Below are positions 8,342 to 17,852 of a stretch of DNA of 21,628 nt, in pieces. The DNA lies in NCBI GenBank assembly GCA_009774895.1, contig VSOO01000005.1:1-21628 (forward strand), written 5' to 3'. Made by a program: the position numbers and the translations under genes. The stretch is from Alistipes sp. (GTDB lineage Bacteria > Bacteroidota > Bacteroidia > Bacteroidales > Rikenellaceae). Positions within the stretch are counted from its first letter, which is position 1. Every line of letters starts with the position of its first letter. Under the pieces are notes generated by a model, which did no database searches, had not been told where the DNA came from, and was given only the letters and a program-made list of their open reading frames with translations.

Positions 8342-9582
8342 TGAATACCCCCCCCCATGCCGGGAGTATAAATCCGGATACGGCCGCCGCTGTCGGCGGC
8401 CGTATCGACTGGATCGACTCTTTGCGCGGCCTGGCTATTCTGCTCGTGGTCTTCGGGCATGTGAGCCGCGTCAGTTTCGAGGCGGCGCCCGGTGTGCTTT
8501 CGGCACTCTTCTCGTATGTCAATATGCCGCTGTTTTTCTTTTTGAGCGGCTTCGTGGCGTGGCGCGCCGGGCGGCAGTGGACCGCGGCATTCGCTCTGAG
8601 GCAGCTGGGTGGCAAGGCACTGCACCTGCTGGTTCCTTTCGCGCTCTTTTTCGCGGTCAAGGTGTGGAAGCTCGACGGCATACCGTTGCGCGATGCTCTG
8701 GCCGATCCGATGAAGTGCGGTTACTGGTTTCTTCCGGTGCTGTTCTATATGTTTGCGGCGTGGTATGCCGTGTGCCGAATCACGGCCCGCGCGGGTGCGG
8801 AGCGTTTTCGCGATGCGCTGCTGGTCGCAACGGCTTTCGTGCTGCTTGCCGCGGGTTTTCTGCTGCGCAAGGGAAGCGACAGCCCCGCGTGGTTCTCAGG
8901 GCTGCTTTTCTGCCGCTTTTTCCACTTTTTCGTGGCGGGCCTGCTCGCCCGCAAGTACGAGGCGCGCTTCTTCCGGATGTTCCGGCCGGCCGGCATGACG
9001 GCGCTCGTCGTCCTGTTTTTCGGAATGATGCTCGTCCTGGGCCGTTCCGTGGCCGGAGCTACGGTGGGCGATGCGCTTCAGGGTGCGTTCGGGTCGCTGG
9101 CTCTGTTCGGTGTGGTGGTGAAGTATGTACCGCTGCCCTATGCGGGGCTGCTGCTCGCGTTCGGATTCTTCTATAAGTACCGCGAAGCCGTGGGGCGCGG
9201 CCGCCCGGCGGGGCGGATGCTGCAATACGTCGGGCGGCGCACGCTCGACATCTATCTGATCCACTATTTCCTGCTTCCGGTGCTGCCTTTCGTCGGTCCG
9301 TTTTTTACCGACTATCCCAACGACCTGCTCTATGTGGCGGCAACGGTCGCGGTGTCGGTGCTCGTCATGACGTTCAGTCTGCTCGTGGGCAGCATCGTGC
9401 GGATGAGCGATCCGCTTGCGGCGCTGCTCTTCGGACAGCGTTCCTCACGGCCGTATTCGGGTCCGGCGGGCCGAAAGAATTTGCGTGCGGCGACGAACAC
9501 CTTCGCGCCACGCATGTTTTGTTCGCGGAGGGCCGCTCGGGCGGACCCGCGCTATTTTCGGGCGATGCAGAACAGGTCGTAG
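8341..9582 (+). CDS. Acyltransferase 3 (OafA/NodX-like) membrane protein
   Basis: A 413-residue integral membrane acyltransferase of the acyltransferase-3 family, which transfers acetyl or other acyl groups to glycans or lipids at the membrane. The N-terminal signature DSLRGLAILLVVFGH (26-40) contains R29 and H40, typical of the family's active-site region, and about ten membrane helices follow to about residue 365. The ATG at 8341 is the only usable start before the first helix and is followed by nine consecutive Cs (8348-8356), so a one-base slip would abolish the product. The last 45 residues are Arg-rich, non-membrane, and run 31 bases into the convergent methyltransferase gene, so the tail may be an unconserved extension. 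It probably shares the gpmI transcript. The glycan acceptor is unknown. Confidence 0.88.
   Translation: MNTPPHAGSINPDTAAAVGGRIDWIDSLRGLAILLVVFGHVSRVSFEAAPGVLSALFSYVNMPLFFFLSGFVAWRAGRQWTAAFALRQLGGKALHLLVPFALFFAVKVWKLDGIPLRDALADPMKCGYWFLPVLFYMFAAWYAVCRITARAGAERFRDALLVATAFVLLAAGFLLRKGSDSPAWFSGLLFCRFFHFFVAGLLARKYEARFFRMFRPAGMTALVVLFFGMMLVLGRSVAGATVGDALQGAFGSLALFGVVVKYVPLPYAGLLLAFGFFYKYREAVGRGRPAGRMLQYVGRRTLDIYLIHYFLLPVLPFVGPFFTDYPNDLLYVAATVAVSVLVMTFSLLVGSIVRMSDPLAALLFGQRSSRPYSGPAGRKNLRAATNTFAPRMFCSRRAARADPRYFRAMQNRS
8348..8356 (+). repeat. Poly-C tract (C9) at the 5' end of the acyltransferase gene
   Basis: Nine consecutive cytosines span codons 3-6 of the acyltransferase. A change of one or two bases would shift the frame and lead to early termination, as in known phase-variable surface-modification genes. 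No length variation can be seen from one sequence. Confidence 0.8.
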
Positions 9583-10319
9583 CAGCTTTCGTCCGCGGGG
9601 GCGAGGCGGTAATCCTCGGCCGTGATCGAGAGCGTCAGGCCGCGGTCCTGCTCCAGCAGGCGGCGGCGGTTGATGCGGTTGAGCAGGTCGTAGGGCAGTT
9701 GCAGCATCCATCGCGGCAGGCGGTGCTGGAGGTCGAGCACGTCGAAGCGTGCGATGCGCTCCACGCTGCGCCGGTTGTTCTCGTAGTAGGCCGTAACCTT
9801 GTCGTTGCCGAAGACGCCGAGGATTTCGACCTCCGCGAAGCGGCTGCCGAGCAGGTTGCGCAGCTGGTCGGCGGTGTACTCGCGCACGTGCCACGGATTG
9901 CGCGTGAGCGACATCGGGGCGTTGGGCGTGGTCAGCACGAGCAGTCCTCCGGGCCGCAGCACGCGGGCTGCTTCGGCCACGAAGTCGAGGTCGCGGCGGA
10001 TGTGCTCGATCACCTGGAACGAGATCACGCAGTCGAAAGCGTTCGAATCGAAGGGCAGGGGAGGCACCTCGGCCTGCATGAATACGGCGTGCTCCATGCC
10101 CGGGATGTCGCCCTCGGGCACATGCTTGTCGAGGGTGACGAAGCGGTCGGCATGGGGTGCCACGACCTCGACGCCGTAGCCTGCGCCGGTGCCGATTTCG
10201 AGCACCTGGCCCGAGATGCGTTTCGCCGCTTCGCGGTAGGCCAGCAGCGAGCGCTGGAATACGAAGTTGTCCGACGCGTCGCGCGATACGCGCTCGGCCG
10301 TCGCGAGTTTTCCGCTCAT
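9552..10319 (-). CDS. Class I SAM-dependent methyltransferase (Methyltransf_11-like)
   Basis: A 255-residue Rossmann-fold methyltransferase. Motif I is VLEIGTGAGYG (39-49), an acidic residue ending strand 2 is D64 (TLDKH), motif II is FDCVISFQVIEHI, and motif III is VLRPGGLLVLTTPN. The VIEH and RPGG patterns place it with UbiE/COQ5-like small-molecule or glycan methyltransferases; the acceptor is not predictable. The start ATG (10317-10319) overlaps the TGA of cvfB in an ATGA arrangement, so the two genes are translationally coupled. Its 3' end overlaps the end of the convergent acyltransferase gene by 31 bases. The pairing with an RNA-binding protein leaves an RNA or ribosomal-protein substrate possible, but sequence motifs do not show it. 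Confidence 0.88.
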   Translation of the reverse strand: MSGKLATAERVSRDASDNFVFQRSLLAYREAAKRISGQVLEIGTGAGYGVEVVAPHADRFVTLDKHVPEGDIPGMEHAVFMQAEVPPLPFDSNAFDCVISFQVIEHIRRDLDFVAEAARVLRPGGLLVLTTPNAPMSLTRNPWHVREYTADQLRNLLGSRFAEVEILGVFGNDKVTAYYENNRRSVERIARFDVLDLQHRLPRWMLQLPYDLLNRINRRRLLEQDRGLTLSITAEDYRLAPADESCYDLFCIARK

Positions 10320-11155
10320 CGCCGCACGAGTCTGGTTTCGGTGTCGGAGGTCTCGGCCTCGCCGCTCTTGAGCAGCATGCCGAGGGCCCGTTTGAATACC
10401 TTCTTGCTCATCTGCGTGCGTGCCGCGATGTCGGCCGGGTCGCTCCGGTCGCCCAGCGGCAGCGTGCCGCCGTTCGCGCGCAGCAGACGCCGCAGCTCGT
10501 CGGCCGAGTCGCGGACCTGGGCCACGCCCTGCTGCTGGAGGCTGACGTCTATGCGGTTGTCTTCGGTGATGCGGCGCACGTAGCCCGTGAGCCGGTCGCC
10601 CACCGCCACGGGACGGAAAAGCTGGTTGCGGTAGAGCATGCCCCAGTGGCGGTTGTCGATGATGACGCGGAAGCCGATCGGGCTCTCCGAGGCCACGAGC
10701 AGGCGCACCTCCTGCTGCGGACGCACGTCGATCGTGTCGTTGTTGATGAAGCTCTTGAGTTTGGTCGTGGCCACGCAGCGTCCCGTGATGTCGTCCTCGT
10801 AGAGGTAGACGATGTAGCTGTGGCCCGTGAGGATGCCTCCCTGCTGGTTGCGGTTGGGCAGGAAGAGGTCCTTGCCGAAGAGTCCCCAGTCGAGGAAGGC
10901 GCCGTGGGGGGTCTTGTCCACCACCTTGAGGTATCCCGCCTCGCCCGCGCGGAGCAGCGGCGTCTCGGTGGTCGCCACCAGGCGGTCTTCGGAGTCGTGG
11001 TAGACGAAAACCTCCTTTTCGTCGCCCACGCGGTCGGTAAGCGATACGTAACGGTTGGGGAGCAGCACTTCGGCCTGCTCCTCGTCGGCGAGGTAGAGTC
11101 CGTATTCCGAGATGCGGGTGATCGTGAGTTTCTGCGTGTGTCCGGCTTTGAGCAT
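10316..11155 (-). CDS. cvfB: S1-domain RNA-binding protein, CvfB family
   Basis: A 279-residue protein matching the CvfB/YitL family: S1-like OB-fold domains followed by a winged-helix domain. The first S1-like repeat is about 5-62 (ITRISEYGLYLADEE..EVLLP), the second about 68-130 (VDKTPHGAFLDWGLFGKDLFLP), a third about 145-210, and the winged helix about 215-279 (DPADIAARTQMSKKVFKRALGML). The family binds RNA; in Staphylococcus CvfB affects virulence gene expression, but no role is established for Bacteroidetes. It starts at ATG 11153-11155, is transcribed from the -7 box at 11253-11260 with a leader of roughly 90 bases, and is coupled to the downstream methyltransferase by a 4-base overlap. 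Confidence 0.9.
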   Translation of the reverse strand: MLKAGHTQKLTITRISEYGLYLADEEQAEVLLPNRYVSLTDRVGDEKEVFVYHDSEDRLVATTETPLLRAGEAGYLKVVDKTPHGAFLDWGLFGKDLFLPNRNQQGGILTGHSYIVYLYEDDITGRCVATTKLKSFINNDTIDVRPQQEVRLLVASESPIGFRVIIDNRHWGMLYRNQLFRPVAVGDRLTGYVRRITEDNRIDVSLQQQGVAQVRDSADELRRLLRANGGTLPLGDRSDPADIAARTQMSKKVFKRALGMLLKSGEAETSDTETRLVRR

Positions 11156-11171
11156 GCGGCGGTAATTTTAT

Positions 11172-11213
11172 GGTTCGGTTTTATGGGAAGTCGTCCCGTC
11201 CGGCGTCCGAACC
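11172..11213. promoter_or_regulatory. Inverted repeat in the cvfB leader
   Basis: GGTTCGG (11172-11178) and CCGAACC (11207-11213) are exact inverted repeats, and a smaller GGGA/TCCC hairpin (11185-11188 / 11194-11197) lies inside. They fall between the predicted cvfB transcription start and its start codon, so the leader RNA could fold just before the coding region. Confidence 0.3.
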
Positions 11214-11252
11214 TCGTTCGGCGCGCTTCCGGACCTGCGGGAACGTTTCGCA

Positions 11253-11260
11253 CAAAAGTA
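11253..11260 (-). promoter_or_regulatory. -7 element for cvfB
   Basis: The minus strand reads TACTTTTG, a match to TAnnTTTG, 97 bases upstream of the cvfB start codon. A -33 element is not evident. Confidence 0.5.
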
Positions 11261-11418
11261 CTCAAAAAAAACGAAACGGAAGAACGTTCGGCGATCCGAT
11301 GCGTGAAGTGCGGCTGCGCTGCGTTCGGCCGGTGCCGCCGCCGGGGGGCGCTGCGTGCGAAAATTGCGGAAAAATGCGATTTTTTCGTCCGGCCGATGCA
11401 TATTATCGGAAAAAGCGC

Positions 11419-11426
11419 TATATTTG
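11419..11426 (+). promoter_or_regulatory. -7 element for the omega-amidase gene
   Basis: TATATTTG matches TAnnTTTG, 20 bases before the ATG at 11447. The 291-base gap between cvfB and this gene is thus a divergent promoter region; apart from the cvfB leader repeat I see nothing else in it. Confidence 0.55.
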
Positions 11427-11446
11427 TTTTAAATATGTAAGTGAAA

Positions 11447-12217
11447 ATGAAACTCAACGTAGCGATTTGTCAGGTCGATATGGAGTGGGAGGAGACCGAA
11501 CACAACCTCTCCCGTATCGAAAAAGTAGTTGCCGAGGCCGCCGCCGACGTGGTGGTGCTGCCTGAGATGTTTGCCACGGGATTCAAACTGCGTCCCTCGG
11601 TGGTCGCCGAAACGATGGACGGCCCGGTCGTGACGGCCATGCGCCGCTGGGCCCGCGAGTACGACAAGGCCGTGGTGGGCAGCGTCGTCATTCTGGAGGA
11701 CGGCATTTACCGCAACCGCATGCTCTTTGTCGAGCCTTCGGGCAAGATGACCCAATACGACAAGCACCACCTCTTCCGGCCGGGAGGCGAGGGCCGCGAC
11801 TACACGCCCGGCAAGCGCCGGGTAGTGGTGGAGTACAAGGGCTTCCGCTTCCTCATGCAGGTATGTTACGACCTGCGGTTCCCCGTCTTCAGCCGCAACC
11901 GCGGCGACTACGACGCCATCATCTACTGTGCGTCGTGGGACAACAAGCGCCGCGATGCGTGGTGTGCGCTTCTGCGTGCCCGCGCCATCGAGAACCAGAG
12001 CTACGTCATCGGCGTGAACCGTGTGGGAACCGATCCCGATGCGGTGTACATCGGCGATTCGAAAGCCATCGACTACCTCGGCCGCACGATGGCCGATGCC
12101 GAGAGCGGCGAGTGGACGATGGTCGTGACGCTCGACCTGGAGGAGCAGCGCGCGTTCCGCCAGTCCTTCCCCGCGTGGATGGATGCCGACGACTTCGAAC
12201 TGAAAAACCTGGAGTAG
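11447..12217 (+). CDS. Nitrilase-family amidohydrolase, probable omega-amidase (YafV/Nit2-like)
   Basis: A 256-residue carbon-nitrogen hydrolase with the Glu-Lys-Cys triad: E40 (VLPEMF), K106 (YDKHHLF) and C140 ([14 protein letters not shown]). The LPEMF..TGF, DKHHLF and CYDLRFP contexts resemble the omega-amidase branch, which hydrolyses 2-oxoglutaramate and 2-oxosuccinamate made by glutamine and asparagine transaminases. Assignment to that branch is from motif resemblance. A GTG at 11441 is in frame, but the ATG at 11447 (MKLNVAICQ) sits better on the family start and is preferred. It has its own -7 box at 11419-11426 and is followed by a strong intrinsic terminator, so it is probably a single-gene transcript. 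Confidence 0.9.
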   Translation: MKLNVAICQVDMEWEETEHNLSRIEKVVAEAAADVVVLPEMFATGFKLRPSVVAETMDGPVVTAMRRWAREYDKAVVGSVVILEDGIYRNRMLFVEPSGKMTQYDKHHLFRPGGEGRDYTPGKRRVVVEYKGFRFLMQVCYDLRFPVFSRNRGDYDAIIYCASWDNKRRDAWCALLRARAIENQSYVIGVNRVGTDPDAVYIGDSKAIDYLGRTMADAESGEWTMVVTLDLEEQRAFRQSFPAWMDADDFELKNLE

Positions 12218-12239
12218 GCGGCTTCCGCATACGAAACGG

Positions 12240-12281
12240 CTCCGGATCCGGCGACGACAGGTGCGCCGGGTCCGGAGTTTT
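12240..12281 (+). terminator. Intrinsic terminator of the omega-amidase gene
   Basis: A 14-base stem (12240-12253 with 12264-12277, one G-U pair, otherwise perfect) with a 10-base loop is followed directly by TTTT. It lies 22 bases after the stop codon. Confidence 0.8.
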
Positions 12282-12473
12282 CGTGCGAACGTGCGCCGGG
12301 GGCGAGGGCTTGTTCCCGGGTGCTTGTTCCCGGAGTGTAACCAGCTTCCGGTGCGGATGCGCGCGGTGAACCGCAGCATGTCAGGGGACGTGGTTTCGCC
12401 GGCCGCCGCTTGCGTCCCGCCGTCGGATTGTCTTTGCCGAAGCCCCGTGCTGTTTTCGCTGCCGGAGAGCCTG

Positions 12474-12545
12474 CGCCTTAGGTACTCCTGCTCGGCAAAT
12501 TGCAAGCGAGCTTGCTTTTGCCCTCGCGTATTCGTACTTTGGCTT
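12474..12545. repeat. Palindromic repeat unit, copy A
   Basis: First of two tandem 72-base units. Its core is an imperfect palindrome: GGCAAAT (12494-12500), a spacer T, GCAAGC (12502-12507), GA, GCTTGC (12510-12515), TTTTGCC (12516-12522), with GGTAC (12481-12485) on the left and GTAC (12534-12537) on the right. It differs from copy B at only two positions (12489 and 12500) over 64 bases and then lacks one C, so its end reads TACTTTG, one base short of the -7 spacing. Confidence 0.85.
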
Positions 12546-12614
12546 CGCCTTAGGTACTCCCGCTCGGCAAAATGCAAGCGAGCTTGCTTTTGCCCTCGCG
12601 TATTCGTACCTTTG
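12546..12614. repeat. Palindromic repeat unit, copy B, ending in the uvrA promoter
   Basis: Second tandem unit. The stem is GGCAAAA (12566-12572), bulged T, GCAAGC (12574-12579), GA, GCTTGC (12582-12587), TTTTGCC (12588-12594); outer arms GGTAC (12553-12557) and GTACC (12606-12610) are also complementary. The right arm runs straight into TACCTTTG. The rest of the 454-base gap before uvrA (12282-12473 and 12615-12671) holds only a short repeated GCTTGTTCCCGG near 12309-12333 and no gene I can support. Confidence 0.85.
12607..12614 (+). promoter_or_regulatory. -7 element for uvrA, at the end of repeat copy B
   Basis: TACCTTTG is an exact TAnnTTTG match. CTTG at 12583-12586 lies 20 bases upstream as a -33-like element and is part of the repeat's stem, so the repeat seems to supply the whole promoter. 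The start codon is 57 bases downstream. Confidence 0.6.
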
Positions 12615-12671
12615 TTCCGATTTTTGTGCGGCGCACACGCTGGGGTGCCGCGCATCCGTTTGTATGTGGAT

Positions 12672-15491
<2,820 letters not shown>

Positions 15492-15533
15492 CCGGGCCTT
15501 TTGCCGACGGGTTGTCGGAGCTTCCCGGCCCGG
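15492..15533. other. Nested inverted repeats just after uvrA
   Basis: CCGGGCC (15492-15498) pairs with GGCCCGG (15527-15533), enclosing a second hairpin CCGAC (15504-15508) / GTCGG (15514-15518). It begins at the base after the uvrA stop. There is no T-run, so terminator function is uncertain. Confidence 0.3.
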
Positions 15534-15593
15534 ACGGGGGCTGGCCGCCTCGGGGCACCGTTTTTGCACGTAGGGCGCAAAACCTTATGTGCC

Positions 15594-16136
15594 ATGAAAA
15601 AATTCCTTTACATCGCCCTGGGGGCCCTGCTGTGTGCGGGCGTCTACACCGTGATCGGTCAGAAAAAGACCCTTTCGCCCAAAGAGGAGCGCCGCGAGGT
15701 GCGCGAGAAGCGTCGTGCCGAGCGCATCGCCGAGTACGAACGGTTCAATGACTCGCTGGTCATGTCGCGCAATTTCCAGTTCAACCCGCAGACCATGCAG
15801 CAGCTGCCCGCAGGTTCCATGCGCCAGGTGCTCAACCCGGCATTCAACGTCGGGGTGTGGGATGCCACGGTCGATGTCTGCCTTCCCTACATCAAGGGTT
15901 TCGTACCCCCTTACTACGCCACGGTGCTCAACTATACCGTTCCCTCCGTGCAGGGCTACACGGCCGAGCAGACCCACGAGGGCTGGCTGGTGACTTTCAC
16001 CTCGCCGCTCTTCTCCGCTTCGACCTATACCTTCACTTTCGAAATCTACTCGCGCACGGGCGGTGCGACGCTTACCATTGCCAATCCGCTCTACAACTCC
16101 GTGCAGTATTCGGGAACCATTTCGCAGCTTTACTGA
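15594..16136 (+). CDS. DUF4251 domain-containing secreted protein
   Basis: A 180-residue protein with an N-terminal signal (MKKFLYIALGALLCAG, cleavage likely near residues 20-23), a short highly charged helix (about 24-50, KEERREVREKRRAER), then a beta-rich domain with FNPQTMQQLPAGSMRQVL, GFVPPYYATVLNYTVPS and a terminal SGTISQLY. This arrangement matches DUF4251, a family found mainly in Bacteroidetes with no known biochemical role; the beta-rich domain is probably periplasmic. No lipobox Cys is in the right place, so it is likely a soluble or loosely attached periplasmic protein. ATG 15594 is chosen because it starts the signal peptide. No clear -7 box precedes it, although TTTTTG at 15561-15566 may be a -33 element. 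Confidence 0.78.
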   Translation: MKKFLYIALGALLCAGVYTVIGQKKTLSPKEERREVREKRRAERIAEYERFNDSLVMSRNFQFNPQTMQQLPAGSMRQVLNPAFNVGVWDATVDVCLPYIKGFVPPYYATVLNYTVPSVQGYTAEQTHEGWLVTFTSPLFSASTYTFTFEIYSRTGGATLTIANPLYNSVQYSGTISQLY

Positions 16137-16253
16137 TGCCGCGGCGGGTGCGGCCCGGTTGTTGCACCGGCTTCCGCACATGCGGTATCGCGCCGCTGCG
16201 GTGCCGCCGTGACTCCGTGATGCCGCCCCGGGTGCCTGCCCGCCGGTCGCGTT

Positions 16254-16745
16254 TCAGCGATCGTTCCTGAAGATAAGTACCGCGGCTGCCGCCGAGACGC
16301 CCTCTTCGCGGCCTTCGAAACCCAGGTGCTCTGTGGTCGTGGCTTTGACCGACACTCGATCGACGCCCACACCCATAGCACCGGCCATCGCAGCCCGCAT
16401 GGCGTCGATATGCGGCCGCAGCCGGGGCCTTTGCAGCGAGATCGTGCAATCCACATTGCCGATCTCGTATTTTTTTGCGCGCAGCAGCGCCGCGACGCGT
16501 TGCAGCAGAACTTTCGAGTCGATGCCCGCATATTCGTCCGACGTGTCGGGAAAGTGCTGCCCGATGTCGCCCAGGGCCGCCGCGCCCAGCAGGGCGTCGC
16601 ATACGGCATGGATCGCCGCATCGCCGTCGGAGTGTGCGATGCACCCTTTCGTGTGGGGTATTTCCACCCCGCCGAGGACCAGACGCAACCCCTCGCCGAG
16701 GGCGTGCACGTCGAATCCGTAACCTATTCTGAAATCCGATTCCAT
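16254..16745 (-). CDS. ispF: 2-C-methyl-D-erythritol 2,4-cyclodiphosphate synthase
   Basis: A 163-residue IspF, the MEP-pathway enzyme that cyclises CDP-methylerythritol 2-phosphate to MEcPP with release of CMP for isoprenoid synthesis. Metal ligands D12 and H14 (GYGFDVH) and H46 (HSDGDAAIH) are present, as are the DIGQHFPDTSDEY loop and the C-terminal KATTTEHLGFEGREEG. Length is normal. The frame extends 11 codons upstream to 16778, but ATG 16743-16745 gives MESDFRIGYGFD, which fits the family and places the -7 element just outside the gene. Only four bases separate that element from the ATG, so the transcript may be leaderless. It is convergent with the DUF4251 gene; other MEP genes are not in the window. 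Confidence 0.96.
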   Translation of the reverse strand: MESDFRIGYGFDVHALGEGLRLVLGGVEIPHTKGCIAHSDGDAAIHAVCDALLGAAALGDIGQHFPDTSDEYAGIDSKVLLQRVAALLRAKKYEIGNVDCTISLQRPRLRPHIDAMRAAMAGAMGVGVDRVSVKATTTEHLGFEGREEGVSAAAAVLIFRNDR

Positions 16746-16749
16746 GCGG

Positions 16750-16757
16750 CAAAGGTA
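16750..16757 (-). promoter_or_regulatory. -7 element for ispF
   Basis: The minus strand reads TACCTTTG, an exact TAnnTTTG match, four bases before the ispF ATG. ATTG at 16779-16776 (18-base spacer) is a possible -33 element. Confidence 0.55.
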
Positions 16758-16838
16758 ACGATTTTTCGCATAAAGCAATCCGCCCCGGCAGACGAAAGCT
16801 GCCGGGGCGGATTGCCTTATGAGTGACCAGCGTGTCGG

Positions 16839-17780
16839 TTACTTGAAGAAGATCGACGAAATCTCCTTGTAGTTATGTACGCGCTCGATGACGTCGGCGA
16901 AGATGTCCGCAACCGACAGCACCGTGAACTTGCTGAGGTTCTGATCCTCGCGCAGCGGAATGGTGTCGGTGACGATCACTTCCTGCAATGCGCTGGCGTT
17001 GATGCGGTCCTAGGCCGGGCCCGAGAGCACGGGGTGGGTGATGGCCGCGCGCACACTCTTCGCGCCGCGCGCCATGAGCATGTCGGCCGCCATGCAGATC
17101 GTGCCGGCGGTGTCGATCATGTCGTCCACGATGAGGATGTTGCGTCCCTCGACTTCGCCGATGGCCGTCATCTTGCCCACGACGTTGGCTTTCGCGCGCT
17201 CCTTGTGCGAGATGATGATCGGCGTGCCGAGGTGCTTGGCGTAGGTGTTCGCACGCTTCGCGCCGCCCATGTCGGGTGCGGCGATCGACAGGTCCTCGAT
17301 GTTGAGGCTGCGGATGTAGGGCACGAAGATGCCGCTGGCATAGAGTGCGTCCACGGGCACGTCGAAGAAGCCCTGGATCTGGTCCGCATGCAGGTCCATC
17401 GTCATGATGCGGTCCACGCCCGCGGCCATCAGCAGGTTGGCCACCAGCTTGGCGCCGATCGGTACGCGCGGACGGTCCTTGCGGTCCTGGCGCGCCCAGC
17501 CGAAGTAGGGCATTACGGCCACGACCTTGTAGGCCGATGCGCGGCGTGCGGCGTCGATCATCATCAGCAACTCCATGAGGTTGTCCGAGGGCGGGAAGGT
17601 CGATTGGATGATGAAGACCGTACAGCCGCGGATGGATTCGTTGAAGCAGGGCTGGAACTCCCCGTCGCTGAATTGCAGCACCTCCGACTGACCGAGCGTG
17701 GTGCCGAAGCTGGCAGCGATCTTCTCGGCGAGGTATTTCGAGTCGCGGCCCGCAAAGATTTTGATTTTGTGGATAGCCAT
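16839..17780 (-). pseudogene. prs: Ribose-phosphate pyrophosphokinase, interrupted by an in-frame TAG at codon 257
   Basis: PRPP synthetase, which makes 5-phosphoribosyl diphosphate from ribose 5-phosphate and ATP for nucleotide, His and Trp synthesis. From ATG 17778-17780 the frame encodes 256 residues with PYFGWARQDRK (91-101), MDLHADQIQGFF (128-139) and the PRPP loop DDMIDTAGT (219-227), then meets TAG at 17012-17010 inside the conserved THPVLSGPA. The same frame continues without any shift for 56 more family-like residues (DRINASALQEVIVTDTIPLR onward) to TAA at 16839. Repaired, the protein is 313 residues, the usual length. One C-to-G change in a Tyr codon (TAC) explains it. TAG also ends alaS, the omega-amidase and the acyltransferase, so recoding is unlikely. 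prs is normally essential, so a sequence error is a serious possibility. ATG 17816 upstream is in frame but not family-like. Confidence 0.9.
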
Positions 17781-17802
17781 AGGGTTAGCGGATTTTACGA
17801 TG

Positions 17803-17810
17803 CAAATATA
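17803..17810 (-). promoter_or_regulatory. -7 element for prs
   Basis: The minus strand reads TATATTTG, an exact TAnnTTTG match, 22 bases upstream of the prs ATG and 42 bases after the engB stop. No -33 element is clear. It separates prs from the engB-licD unit. Confidence 0.55.
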
Positions 17811-17852
17811 GAACAATACGGCGAAAAACCGATCTTTCCGACCGGCTTTTTA

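Noticed and set aside
12474..12614. CRISPR array
   Set aside because: Only two units, palindromic throughout, directly adjoining with no unique spacers and no cas genes.
12261..12671. N-terminal extension of uvrA by 137 codons
   Set aside because: It covers the terminator's right arm and the palindromic repeats, is not UvrA-like, and ATG 12672 gives the normal family start and length.
16137..16253. Bidirectional terminator between the DUF4251 gene and ispF
   Set aside because: Small GC hairpins exist (for example CCGGT at 16155-16159 with ACCGG at 16166-16170), but no T-run follows on either strand.
17010..17012. TAG reassigned to an amino acid in this organism
   Set aside because: TAG is the natural stop of alaS, the omega-amidase, the acyltransferase and the intact M23 gene in the same window.
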